Assembly: GCA_902629125.1 (NCBI GenBank)
Contig: CACOPQ010000001.1
Location: forward strand, 124,001-188,000
Direction: 5' to 3'
DNA length: 64,000 bases
Origin: an uncultured Alphaproteobacteria bacterium
Lineage (GTDB): Bacteria > Pseudomonadota > Alphaproteobacteria > Thalassobaculales > Thalassobaculaceae
The position numbers and the translations under genes are program-made. The number at the start of each line of letters is the position of its first letter. Position 1 is the stretch's first letter. Shown here piece after piece: positions 8,362 to 17,718 of the stretch. A model generated the notes under the pieces. It was not told where the DNA came from. It worked only from the letters and a program-made list of their open reading frames with translations, and did not search any database.

Positions 8362-10316
8362 GAGCTCTTTTTTTAACAGTAAAGCACAGTTGCTTTCGCT
8401 TTCTAATACTCGCTGCAGCTACTGCAACCATTTCCTTATTACAAACAACTAATGCATGGGTTCAGGAGAGCCTATCGATAAGTGAAGTAAAACGCGTTTT
8501 GGCTCAAGCTATTCATGAAGCCCGCACTAGAGGCACTGGAGCCGCTATAGCGGTATCCGACAGGAGCGGCAACATTTTAGCCGTTTATAATATGATCGGT
8601 GCGAATAGACAATTTAATGCGGCGGGTGTTGACTGCACAGTTGGCTTAAGCAATATCCCCGTTGGATGCGTGGTCGTGACTTCTGATCCAAAACAGCCTA
8701 ACGGAGTACCTGGAAAAGGCGGACTAGAACGTCTGGATGTTCCAGGCCCTGTAGCAGCAATTGCAAAGGCAATAACAGGAGCTTATCTATCATCCAGCGG
8801 CAACGCTTTCACAACACGTACAGCAAGCCAAATCGTTCAAGAGCACTTCAATCCAAAGGAACGTTTTTCGCCTAGTGGCCCTCTTTTTGGTGTCCAGTTT
8901 AGCCAACTGCCATGTTCTGATTTGGTTATTGCCGAAAATAGCTCCGCTGTCACAATTGGTCCAAAACGCTCTCCGCTCGGACTAGCTGCCGATCCTGGTG
9001 GTATTCCTCTATATAAAAACAACCAGGTTGTTGGAGCAATTGGAGTAATATCGGACGGATTATATAGTCTTGACCCAAACATAGGTGATTTTGATAATGA
9101 CCTAGACGAATTAATTGCTCTCGCGGGCACTGTTGGTTTCGAGGCTCCAATAGATATTAGGGGTAATCGTATTACCGTAGAAGGAAAAACTTTTCGTTTC
9201 ACCGACAGAGGTTATCGCGCACTGAGATCTCAAGCTTCAGAGGCTGTTCCTTTTGACCAGCTAGATAGATCCGTCGGCGGGCTTACCGAAATAGGAACCT
9301 ACTTTGCCGGAACTATAAGACGCGGCACAGCTTTTGGAACACCCGCGTCCGGGTATAGAGCAAATACAACCGGAGAATACGGCCCGCTAAATGCATTCAT
9401 TCTCGTAGATGGCAATAACCAACCGAGGTTCTCTCCAAGAGATGGAACTGAAGGAACGCCAGAAGCGCTGACGGCTAACGAAGTTAGAACGATTATCCGA
9501 AATGCACTTACAATTGCGTTTAGGGCACGCGCCCAAATTAGGCGTCCTTTAGGAGACCACGCACACGTCACGGTATCGGTGGTTGATACTAATGGTGCTA
9601 TAGTCGGGTTAGCGCGAACACCAGATGGACCCGTTTTTGGCACCGATGTATCTTTACAAAAAGCACGAACAGCCGCTTTTTTTTCTAATCGCAATGCGGG
9701 TAATGAATTAATAGCTGGAAATTTGGGGAACTATGTATTGCAGGCAAGGTCAGTTTTGGGCCCAACTGCACTGAGCGACGGTATCGCGTTTGCAGATCGA
9801 TCAGGCGGAAACCTGTCAAGACCCTATTTGCCAGATGGTGTAATCAATGCGCCACCCGGACCTTTCAGCAAACCTATTGCGGAATGGAGTATTTTCAATA
9901 CTGGATTGCAGCTGGATTTAGTAGCCGCGAATTTAGTGGCGCACCGCTCTTTCCTTCTCGGGCTTTCAAGCATGGATACGGCGTCAGGTTGTACATCACT
10001 CCCATTAAGACCCGAAACAGCAAAGTCAAGAATACCAAACGGAATACAAATCTTTCCTGGTAGCGTTCCAATTTATCGTAACAATGTTTTAGTTGGCGGA
10101 CTTGGCGTTTCAGGGGATGGTATAGATCAGGATGATATGATTTCCCTACTGGGATTACACAATGCTGGATTGGAGTTAGGAACTGGTATTGGTAATGCCC
10201 CCCGTGGTATCCGCGCAGACCTTCTTTTCGCAAATGGAACACGTCTCAGATATGTAAGTTGTCCATTTGCGCCATTTTTAGACTCAGCTGATCAAACGCC
10301 ATGTTCAGGAAAATGA
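8358..10316 (+). CDS. Exported protein with two HbpS/GlcG-like (DUF336-type) domains
   Basis: The protein has 652 residues with an N-terminal signal peptide (about 1-34). Two copies of an HbpS/GlcG-like fold are suggested. The first begins near residue 38 (SEVKRVLAQAIHEAR, then AAIAVSDRSGNILAVY). The second begins near residue 370 (ANEVRTIIRNALTIAF, then VTVSVVDTNGAIVGLAR). Each ends in a glycine-rich VGAIGVISDG or VGGLGVSGDG segment. HbpS proteins bind haem and relatives occur in exported redox sensors; haem binding here is inferred only. Several cysteines (such as VDCTVGLS and IPVGCV) occur but no CxxCH. Coupled by ATGA overlaps to both neighbours. Confidence 0.7.
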   Translation: MRALFLTVKHSCFRFLILAAATATISLLQTTNAWVQESLSISEVKRVLAQAIHEARTRGTGAAIAVSDRSGNILAVYNMIGANRQFNAAGVDCTVGLSNIPVGCVVVTSDPKQPNGVPGKGGLERLDVPGPVAAIAKAITGAYLSSSGNAFTTRTASQIVQEHFNPKERFSPSGPLFGVQFSQLPCSDLVIAENSSAVTIGPKRSPLGLAADPGGIPLYKNNQVVGAIGVISDGLYSLDPNIGDFDNDLDELIALAGTVGFEAPIDIRGNRITVEGKTFRFTDRGYRALRSQASEAVPFDQLDRSVGGLTEIGTYFAGTIRRGTAFGTPASGYRANTTGEYGPLNAFILVDGNNQPRFSPRDGTEGTPEALTANEVRTIIRNALTIAFRARAQIRRPLGDHAHVTVSVVDTNGAIVGLARTPDGPVFGTDVSLQKARTAAFFSNRNAGNELIAGNLGNYVLQARSVLGPTALSDGIAFADRSGGNLSRPYLPDGVINAPPGPFSKPIAEWSIFNTGLQLDLVAANLVAHRSFLLGLSSMDTASGCTSLPLRPETAKSRIPNGIQIFPGSVPIYRNNVLVGGLGVSGDGIDQDDMISLLGLHNAGLELGTGIGNAPRGIRADLLFANGTRLRYVSCPFAPFLDSADQTPCSGK

Positions 10317-12103
10317 TTTTTAAAGATACCAAAAAACTAATGTTGCCAGTTGCGACGGCAACGGCCTTGCTGTTTACAATAACAAGTGTTGGTCTTTACA
10401 CAGATTTAGCGCAAGCACTTGAAAGAAAAAGACCAGGATCTTCTACACATATCAAAAAGGAAAAGCTAAAGCCATTACCATCAGCGATTAAAAAACGGCC
10501 GCCAGTTCTAAAACGCGACGACCCGTCAAATTTCTTGCCCGTACCAGATCGTTGGCGGATCATGGAAAGTATTGGTGTAAAAGAAAGCATAGTCGACCCG
10601 TACAACAGAAACCCCCTTAAGGGGGATAGGCCGCTCTTTGGTAAGGATTGGTTTTTTAACTTAGCGGTCATCTCTGACACAGTGTTTGAACCTAGAAGTT
10701 TTCCAGTGCCAGTCGGTGTGCAAGCCACCCGTGATGCAAATGACGTTGATCTTTTTGGTGGGGCCGATAGCTGGGTTTTTAATGAAAACTTAATTGTTAG
10801 CCTCTCACTAATAAAAGGTGATACCGCGTTTAAACCGCCCGATTATGAGTTTCGCTTAACTCCCGTTTTCAACTTTAATCATGTCGAAGTGGAAGAAGTA
10901 AGAGTTCTAAAAGCTGACCCGAGGTTGGGAACAGAACGTTCTGATAGACATATCGCGTTGCAGGAGGCCTTTGTTGATTACCATATTCGTAATGTTTCAG
11001 ATCGCTACGATTTTGATTCAATCCGTATTGGCATTCAGCCTTTTTCGTCAGACTTCAGAGGATTTTTATTTCAAGATAGCCAATTAGGAGTAAGACTTTT
11101 TGGCGACCGGGACAACAATATTTTTCAATATAATTTAGCGTGGTTCAGGCGTCTCGAAAAAGATTCGAATAGTCTTTTAAACCATATTAATAGAAAAATT
11201 AGAGACGATGATATCTTTATCGCAAACCTTTACTGGCAAGACTTTCCTGTATTGGGTTTTCAAAGTCAGGTAACTGCTGTTTATAATCGGAATACCGAAG
11301 GCGGTGATTTCTATTTTAATGACAACGAATTTATTGAAAGGCCTGCATCTTTTGGAAGTGAGCGCGGTCGTAACTACGATGTAGGCTATCTTGGATTTAA
11401 TGGCGATGGCCATTTTGGCCGACTAAATTTAACAACCTCATTCTACACGGCAATAGGAACTAATCGCGAAAGCGCATTCAGTGACGAAACCGCGAATATT
11501 AGATCCTTTTTCTTTGCGGCCGAGCCGGGAATTGATTTTGACTGGATCCGACTTCGCGGCTCGTTAGTTTACGCAAGCGGCGACAGCGACCCTTTTGATA
11601 ATACGGAAACGGGTTTTGATGCGATTTTTGAAAACCCACAAATTGCCGGATCGGATACGAACTTTTGGATAAGACAAACTATCCCTTTAATCGGTGGAGG
11701 CGGTATAGTTACTACTGCAAGAAATGCAATGCTTCCTGCTCTTCGAACTTCCAAAGAGCATGGACAATCCAATTTTAATAACCCTGGCCTGCGTTTGGTC
11801 GGTGTTGGGGCTGATTTTGATATTCTCCCAGAATTGCGCGTTTCTACTAATGTAAATTATATGGAATTTGATGATACGTCTGTGCTTGAAGTCGCACGCA
11901 ACCAACAAGAAATCGCGCAGGAAATTGGCTTAGACGTCTCAGTTGCGGCAATATACCGGCCTTTCTTTACTCAAAACGTTGTCTTTAGATTGTCTGGTGC
12001 AGCTCTAATTCCAGGGGCTGGCTTCACAGACTTGTATGGTGAACAACGCGATCAAGATGATGCGTTTTTTTCCGTTCAAGCAAACCTCATTCTTACATAT
12101 TAG
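10313..12103 (+). CDS. Porin-like outer-membrane beta-barrel protein of the redox operon
   Basis: About 596 residues starting at the ATG that overlaps the previous stop (ATGA, AGGA upstream); an ATG at 10301 is an alternative. A signal peptide is followed by a basic, proline-rich linker (about 35-75). The rest is alternating hydrophobic/polar strands with aromatic girdle residues and acidic turns, ending ANLILTY with a terminal aromatic, as outer-membrane barrels do. No cysteine or haem motif was seen. By size and position beside an exported decahaem cytochrome it could be the barrel sheath of a porin-cytochrome conduit (an MtrB-like role), but it may be a plain channel. No recognisable specific family. 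Confidence 0.65.
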   Translation: MIFKDTKKLMLPVATATALLFTITSVGLYTDLAQALERKRPGSSTHIKKEKLKPLPSAIKKRPPVLKRDDPSNFLPVPDRWRIMESIGVKESIVDPYNRNPLKGDRPLFGKDWFFNLAVISDTVFEPRSFPVPVGVQATRDANDVDLFGGADSWVFNENLIVSLSLIKGDTAFKPPDYEFRLTPVFNFNHVEVEEVRVLKADPRLGTERSDRHIALQEAFVDYHIRNVSDRYDFDSIRIGIQPFSSDFRGFLFQDSQLGVRLFGDRDNNIFQYNLAWFRRLEKDSNSLLNHINRKIRDDDIFIANLYWQDFPVLGFQSQVTAVYNRNTEGGDFYFNDNEFIERPASFGSERGRNYDVGYLGFNGDGHFGRLNLTTSFYTAIGTNRESAFSDETANIRSFFFAAEPGIDFDWIRLRGSLVYASGDSDPFDNTETGFDAIFENPQIAGSDTNFWIRQTIPLIGGGGIVTTARNAMLPALRTSKEHGQSNFNNPGLRLVGVGADFDILPELRVSTNVNYMEFDDTSVLEVARNQQEIAQEIGLDVSVAAIYRPFFTQNVVFRLSGAALIPGAGFTDLYGEQRDQDDAFFSVQANLILTY

Positions 12104-12112
12104 GCAAGGCTG

Positions 12113-15100
12113 TTGATTTATTTACGTTACATATTTTTAGTTATCAGTTTAGTCCTTTTGGGAGCTACACATAGCTTTGCGGCCTCAGGTGAAAAACCAC
12201 GGGATATCACCTATGTAACAACACCCCCTGCTCCAAAGTGGCAACCAGTTGAGCAAATCAATATAAAAAGCCAAGGCTGCATTAGTTGCCATACAACAAC
12301 GGACGAACCTAGTATGCATCGCACCGGTGGCGTGCCTTTGGGTTGCACAGACTGTCACGGCGGCAACTCATCAATTGTGAAACCTGCCTCAGGGGCACCA
12401 TCCAAGAAAGCATACCGCAAGGCAATGGACCAAGCCCACGTTCAACCGAGATATCCGGAGACTTGGAATTATCCGAGCAGTGCAAACCCCGTGGCTTCAT
12501 ACACATTATTAAATAAAGAAAGTCCAGAATATGTCCGTTTTGTGAACCCTAGTGATTATAGGATAGTAGAAGAGGCTTGCGGTTCGTGCCATGCCGGAGC
12601 GATCCGAGCCGCAAAGAACAGTCTCATGGCAACGGGCGCAATGCTTTGGGGTGGTGCCGCTTATAACAATGGTATTTTGCCGTTCAAAAACTATATTCTA
12701 GGTGAAGGATACACGAGGGATGGAACAGGAGCGTTACTGAAAAACCCTACACCGGTTACAGAGGAGATGAAGGCTGCTGGTATTTTAGAATCACTTGCAC
12801 CTATGCCGGCTTGGGAAACAATTCCTCCTGGAGATATTTTTAGGGTCTTCGAAAGAGGGGGCAGAAACATCCTTAATCTATTTCCCGAAATCGGGTTGCC
12901 AAATTCGCTCGGCCAAATACAACGTTTAGAGGAACCTGGAAGACCGGATCTAAAACAGTCAAACCGAGGCCCCGGCACAGGACTTCGAATTTCGGTTCCA
13001 GTTATCAATATTACAAAAACGCGTTTGAATGATCCCTTTACATGGTTCCTCGGCACTAACGAGCAGCCTGGTGACTATCGGTCTTCAGGGTGCGCTGCTT
13101 GCCACGTGGTCTATGCAAATGACAGAGACCCTAGGCATTCGGGTCCATATGCAAAATTTGGACATACTGGCATGAGCCAGACGAGCGACCCAACAATACC
13201 AAAAGGAGAAGAAGGTCACCCTCTGAAACATGAATTCACAAGCGCCATTCCAACAAGTCAATGTATGATTTGTCATATGCATCAGCCTAATATTTTTGTT
13301 AATTCTTTTCTTGGTTACACGATGTGGGATTATGAGTCGGATGCCCCGCATATGTGGCCTAAAGAACAGCGCTACCCAAGCAACGCCGAAATGCATGAAA
13401 TTCTTGAGAGAAATCCTGAAGGGGCAGCAGTTCGCGGCCTTTGGTCAGATCCTGAATTTTTGAAAGAGGTATCAAAACTCAATCCTAAGTTAGAAAACAC
13501 TCAATTTGCCGACTACCACGGCCATGGCTGGAATTTCCGTGCCATCTTTAAGAAGGATGAGGCTGGAAATTTATTGGACAAGGACGGCAATATTGTATCA
13601 CATGAAGATCCTGAAAAGTTTGAAAAAGCTGTACATATGTCGTCGATACATCTTGACGCAGGAATGCATTGTGTAGATTGCCACTTTGAACAAGACACGC
13701 ATGGGAATGGCCACCTTTATGGTGAGGTGGCCAGCGCAATTGAGATAACATGCCAGGACTGTCACGGCACCGCTGACGAATACCCTACACTTTTAACTTC
13801 GGGTCCTGCCGCACCTGAAGGAGGTAATGACGTCGGTGTCACAAGGAATTCAGACGGATCAAAGCGCTTTGAGTGGAGAGACGGAGTGCTTTATCAGCGA
13901 TCGGCGCTTTGGCCTGGATTAGAGTGGGAAGTTTCATTGGTCAAGGATAGCGTCAATCCAAGTCACAAAGATTATAACGCTAAATCGGCACGCGCAAAAC
14001 TTATGAAAGCCGATCCTAACAATATGGATTGGGGTCTGAAAGTCCCCTCTGATAAGCGAGCACACAAACCAGATGAAATGGAATGTTTTACTTGTCATCT
14101 TTCATGGACAACAAGCTGTGGTGGATGCCATCTACCAATTGAGGCCAACTGGAAAACAGAGCGACATCATTATGAAGGTGGAGAAACCCGAAATTATGCA
14201 ACATACAACCCACAAGTCGCACGTGACCAGATGTTTCAATTAGGGATCCACAGCACTGCAAAAGGCAATACAATTGCACCAATACGCTCAACATCGGCTT
14301 TAGTACTGTCCTCAACAAATATTAATCGCGAGAAACTATATATACAACAACCGCCGATAGCATCTAGTGGTTATTCTAGCCAAGCATTCGCGCCTCACTT
14401 CGCGCACACGGTTAGGAAAGAAGAGACTAAAAATTGTTCCGACTGCCATCTATCCGCTGCAAATGACAATAATGCAAGAATGGCTCAACTCCTATTGCAT
14501 GGTACAAATTTTGTAAATTTTGTTGGTTACAATGCTTGGATAGGTGGTGAAGGCGGAGTTGAGGCAGTACAGGTAACTGAATGGGATGAGCCGCAAGCTG
14601 TAATCGGGAGCTATTTACAAAAATATGCCTATCCAGATTGGTATGATGAGCATCAAAAGCGGGATAAGGAACTGCAGATAAGCCGTACGCACAACGCAGA
14701 TGGCGCTGTTAATTGTGTGACGTTACGAGGTGAATACCTGTTTACGGCAAGTGGAGCCGAAGGCTTTCATGTCTTTGATGTGGCGTCGATATCCAACAAA
14801 GGATTTAGTCAGCGTGTAATAACGGCACCATTCTCTCCTCTAGGTCATGATACCAGAGTTGAATCAAAAAATGCCACCTGTATGGCGCTCCCAACGAATC
14901 AAGCCATCGATCCCGAGCGAAACACGGGCGACTTAATGAGGAAAGTAAACCAAGAGCAACCATTCCACCCCATTTACAATTACGCATTTGTAACGGACTC
15001 AGAAGAGGGTCTTATTGTTGTGAATGTAAATACGCTAGCCGACGGCCTCCCCCGTAATAACTTTTTAAAGCGAGCATTGACCTGGAATCCAGATAATATT

Positions 15101-15859
15101 CTAACGGGCGCGCGGCATATTACTATGGCAGGCCATATTGTTTATATCACAACCCCGACTTCTCTCGTCGTTCTAGACCTTAATGATCCGCTAAAACCTG
15201 AGGTTGTTCAGACAATAGAAATGCAAGATCCAAGAGCCTCAGCGCTTCAGTTCCGTTATTTGTTCGTTACTGATGCTGAGGGTTTAAAGGTGTTTGACAC
15301 AACCCAACCAAAAAATATCAAAGCTGTTAAGGGCGCTCATGTCGCTCTTAGGGATCCCAAAAAACTTTACGTGGCACGCACGTACGCTTACGTGGCTGGA
15401 GGGAATGAGGGCCTTGCGATTATAAACGTAAAAAATCCGGAGCGACCAAGACTCTATAAACTCTTCAACGCTAACGGAGAGATAAATGATGCAAGAGATG
15501 TCATTGTAGGCACAACTAACGCGTCGCTTTTTGCATATGTAGCAGATGGAAAAAATGGATTGAAAGTTATTCAACTAACCTCCCCTGACTCACAGCCTCG
15601 TTTTTACGGATACAGTCCTGAACCAAAACCAGAATTGATTGCTTGGAAAAAAACCAAATATCCTGCTCTCGCCTTATCAAAAGGATTAGATAGAGATCGA
15701 GGCGTTGATGAAACCGGCGGCCAGATTGCAGTATTCGGACGACTTGGATCACGGCCATTTAACGTAAATGAAATGAAAAAACTCTATCTTGATCCATATG
15801 GGAAGCCCTATTATGTGAGCGACGAAGTGGATCAAAAAATGGCAGAGCAAATCAAATAA
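12113..15859 (+). CDS. Exported decahaem cytochrome c with C-terminal LVIVD repeats
   Basis: The protein has 1248 residues and begins at a TTG with AAGG just upstream; a signal peptide covers about 1-23 (cleavage near SFAA). Ten CxxCH haem sites are seen between about residues 55 and 775: CISCH, CTDCH, CGSCH, CAACH, CMICH, CVDCH, CQDCH, CFTCH, CGGCH and CSDCH. Residues about 860-1190 hold repeated LVIVD-type blades (EGFHVFDV, EGLIVVNV, SLVVLDL, EGLKVFDT, EGLAIINV, NGLKVIQL), a beta-propeller associated with surface proteins. It is the last gene of the operon, 9 bases after the porin-like gene. It may be a periplasmic or surface-exposed terminal cytochrome; its partner or substrate is unknown. 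The stop is followed by a 49-base gap and a convergent gene. Confidence 0.85.
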   Translation: MIYLRYIFLVISLVLLGATHSFAASGEKPRDITYVTTPPAPKWQPVEQINIKSQGCISCHTTTDEPSMHRTGGVPLGCTDCHGGNSSIVKPASGAPSKKAYRKAMDQAHVQPRYPETWNYPSSANPVASYTLLNKESPEYVRFVNPSDYRIVEEACGSCHAGAIRAAKNSLMATGAMLWGGAAYNNGILPFKNYILGEGYTRDGTGALLKNPTPVTEEMKAAGILESLAPMPAWETIPPGDIFRVFERGGRNILNLFPEIGLPNSLGQIQRLEEPGRPDLKQSNRGPGTGLRISVPVINITKTRLNDPFTWFLGTNEQPGDYRSSGCAACHVVYANDRDPRHSGPYAKFGHTGMSQTSDPTIPKGEEGHPLKHEFTSAIPTSQCMICHMHQPNIFVNSFLGYTMWDYESDAPHMWPKEQRYPSNAEMHEILERNPEGAAVRGLWSDPEFLKEVSKLNPKLENTQFADYHGHGWNFRAIFKKDEAGNLLDKDGNIVSHEDPEKFEKAVHMSSIHLDAGMHCVDCHFEQDTHGNGHLYGEVASAIEITCQDCHGTADEYPTLLTSGPAAPEGGNDVGVTRNSDGSKRFEWRDGVLYQRSALWPGLEWEVSLVKDSVNPSHKDYNAKSARAKLMKADPNNMDWGLKVPSDKRAHKPDEMECFTCHLSWTTSCGGCHLPIEANWKTERHHYEGGETRNYATYNPQVARDQMFQLGIHSTAKGNTIAPIRSTSALVLSSTNINREKLYIQQPPIASSGYSSQAFAPHFAHTVRKEETKNCSDCHLSAANDNNARMAQLLLHGTNFVNFVGYNAWIGGEGGVEAVQVTEWDEPQAVIGSYLQKYAYPDWYDEHQKRDKELQISRTHNADGAVNCVTLRGEYLFTASGAEGFHVFDVASISNKGFSQRVITAPFSPLGHDTRVESKNATCMALPTNQAIDPERNTGDLMRKVNQEQPFHPIYNYAFVTDSEEGLIVVNVNTLADGLPRNNFLKRALTWNPDNILTGARHITMAGHIVYITTPTSLVVLDLNDPLKPEVVQTIEMQDPRASALQFRYLFVTDAEGLKVFDTTQPKNIKAVKGAHVALRDPKKLYVARTYAYVAGGNEGLAIINVKNPERPRLYKLFNANGEINDARDVIVGTTNASLFAYVADGKNGLKVIQLTSPDSQPRFYGYSPEPKPELIAWKKTKYPALALSKGLDRDRGVDETGGQIAVFGRLGSRPFNVNEMKKLYLDPYGKPYYVSDEVDQKMAEQIK

Positions 15860-15908
15860 AAACTACTAAACTTACAAGTACAAAGCTTTGATATATATAA
15901 CTTGAGGT

Positions 15909-17516
15909 TTAAGCAAAAAAGAATTCTGCGTAATTATTTGCCTCAACTTTTTGAAGGACTTCTCTGTATTTAACGGCTCCGCCATTATAAGCCAAAACTC
16001 TTGGTTTATCTCTGCCCGGCACATTGCTGTTTACGCCTGTTTGCCAAGAGCCGACGCCACTCATCAAGAGACCTTCCGATGCTTTTTTCACTTGGGCCTC
16101 CCACTTGTCTACAGAACTTGATTTGGGTTCCACTCTCGTAAATCCATTCCTTAATGTATAGTCCAAAAGATTGGTTTGCCAATCTACCACTTCTTCGATA
16201 TTTCTCGGTATATTCCCTCGCGACGTATGCGGCCCTAAAATCATAAACATATTTGGAAAACCTTCGGCCTGCATGCCAAACAAGGTTCTTGGAAAATCAC
16301 TCCAATCATCTTTTAGGCAACGACCAGCTGACGTTCGGATATCAATTCTATCATAAGGTCCCGTTACCCCGTCAAAACCGGTTGCGTAAATAATAAGGTC
16401 AAATTCATACAATTTATCAGACGTTTTTATACCGTTTTCTGTTATGTGCGTGATAGGTGTTTCGTTGAGATCTACCAGCAAAACGTTTTCCTGATTATAA
16501 ACCTCGTAGTAACCACTTTCCAAAGGCAGTCTTCGTGTTCCAAATCCATGATTCTTTGGCGTGAGCAATTTTGCAATTTTAGGATCTTTTACGCGTTCAC
16601 GAATTTTTTTTGCGGCGAACTCTGTCATTAATTTATTAGCGTGCTCATCAACTAAGATGTCTTTGAGATTGCCAATCCAAATCCCAAATCCCGGCTCTTT
16701 ATAGAGTTGTTCCCAGAATGCTTCTCTCTCATCCGGCGTCAAATCAGTCGTGCTTCTGGGATCCGGGTCGTGAATAAAACATGCAATCGTTTTTCTACAT
16801 TGCTCAAAAATTTTTTCAAAGTCTTGCTTGATTTGTTTCTGTTCGTCTTCGGTAATTACACTATTATTAAGAGGCGCGGCCCAATTTGGACTACGCTGAA
16901 AAACCGTGAGGTGCGCGACATCCTGCGCAATAGTTTGTATTGTTTGAATTGCACAGGCACCCGTCCCTATAATTCCAACCCGCTTCCCTGAAAAATCTAC
17001 CTCCTCGTGAGGCCATCTCGCGGTGTGATATGCTGGTCCTTTAAAAGTCTCTCTACCTTCAATGTTTGGCAGAGTAAATGCCGATAACGGCCCTAATGCT
17101 GTAATCAAGAAACGTGCCACATATTCTTCTTCCGTGTTTGTCCTTACAGTCCACAAATTATTCTCTTGATCAAAAACGGATGCCTCAACTCTTCTGTCGA
17201 ACTTAATGTCTCGTCGCAGATCGAACTTATCTGCCACGTAATTAAGATACCTTAACGTATCAGGTTGTGCCGCAAAATGTTCTGGCCAATCCCATTCCTC
17301 AAAGAGTTCCTTGGAGAAAGAATACCCGTAAGACCAACTCTCTGAGTCAAATCGGGCACCTGGGTAGCGATTCCAATACCATGTGCCGCCAACATTATCG
17401 CCCGCTTCGATTACTAGCGCTTGTAGCTTAAGCTGTCGCAACTTGAAAAGTTGATAGAGGCCCGCAACACCGGCTCCTATCACAATCACATCATACTGAG
17501 AATTATTTTCAGACAC
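15909..17516 (-). CDS. Flavin-dependent monooxygenase, Baeyer-Villiger type
   Basis: About 535 residues. The N-terminal FAD site is GAGVAGLYQL, followed by the GGTWYWNRYPGAR segment typical of cyclohexanone-monooxygenase-like enzymes. The Baeyer-Villiger fingerprint is FKGPAYHTARWP (about 175), followed by the NADPH site GIIGTGACAIQ and FQRSPNW. Such enzymes use NADPH and O2 to turn ketones into esters or lactones, or to oxidise heteroatoms, in the cytosol; the substrate cannot be told. A GTG at 17516 with GAGAG upstream seems the best start; a TTG at 17531 is possible. It stands alone on its strand at the edge of the catabolic region. Confidence 0.85.
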   Translation of the reverse strand: MSENNSQYDVIVIGAGVAGLYQLFKLRQLKLQALVIEAGDNVGGTWYWNRYPGARFDSESWSYGYSFSKELFEEWDWPEHFAAQPDTLRYLNYVADKFDLRRDIKFDRRVEASVFDQENNLWTVRTNTEEEYVARFLITALGPLSAFTLPNIEGRETFKGPAYHTARWPHEEVDFSGKRVGIIGTGACAIQTIQTIAQDVAHLTVFQRSPNWAAPLNNSVITEDEQKQIKQDFEKIFEQCRKTIACFIHDPDPRSTTDLTPDEREAFWEQLYKEPGFGIWIGNLKDILVDEHANKLMTEFAAKKIRERVKDPKIAKLLTPKNHGFGTRRLPLESGYYEVYNQENVLLVDLNETPITHITENGIKTSDKLYEFDLIIYATGFDGVTGPYDRIDIRTSAGRCLKDDWSDFPRTLFGMQAEGFPNMFMILGPHTSRGNIPRNIEEVVDWQTNLLDYTLRNGFTRVEPKSSSVDKWEAQVKKASEGLLMSGVGSWQTGVNSNVPGRDKPRVLAYNGGAVKYREVLQKVEANNYAEFFFA

Positions 17517-17718
17517 TATACCAACTCTCAAAATGTCGTCTTACTTCCGATTACATAAAGCAAAATCGACTATCATGGAAATAATAACCTTAATTTGCTC
17601 TTCAAAAAACACTCAGTTTGATAATATATCTTTACTACGGAGCAATGATCAACGAAAGCTACCTCGCCACGAGCAAACGAAATTTTAAAAAGATTAGCTT
17701 TTAATTTGGAGGAACCGC

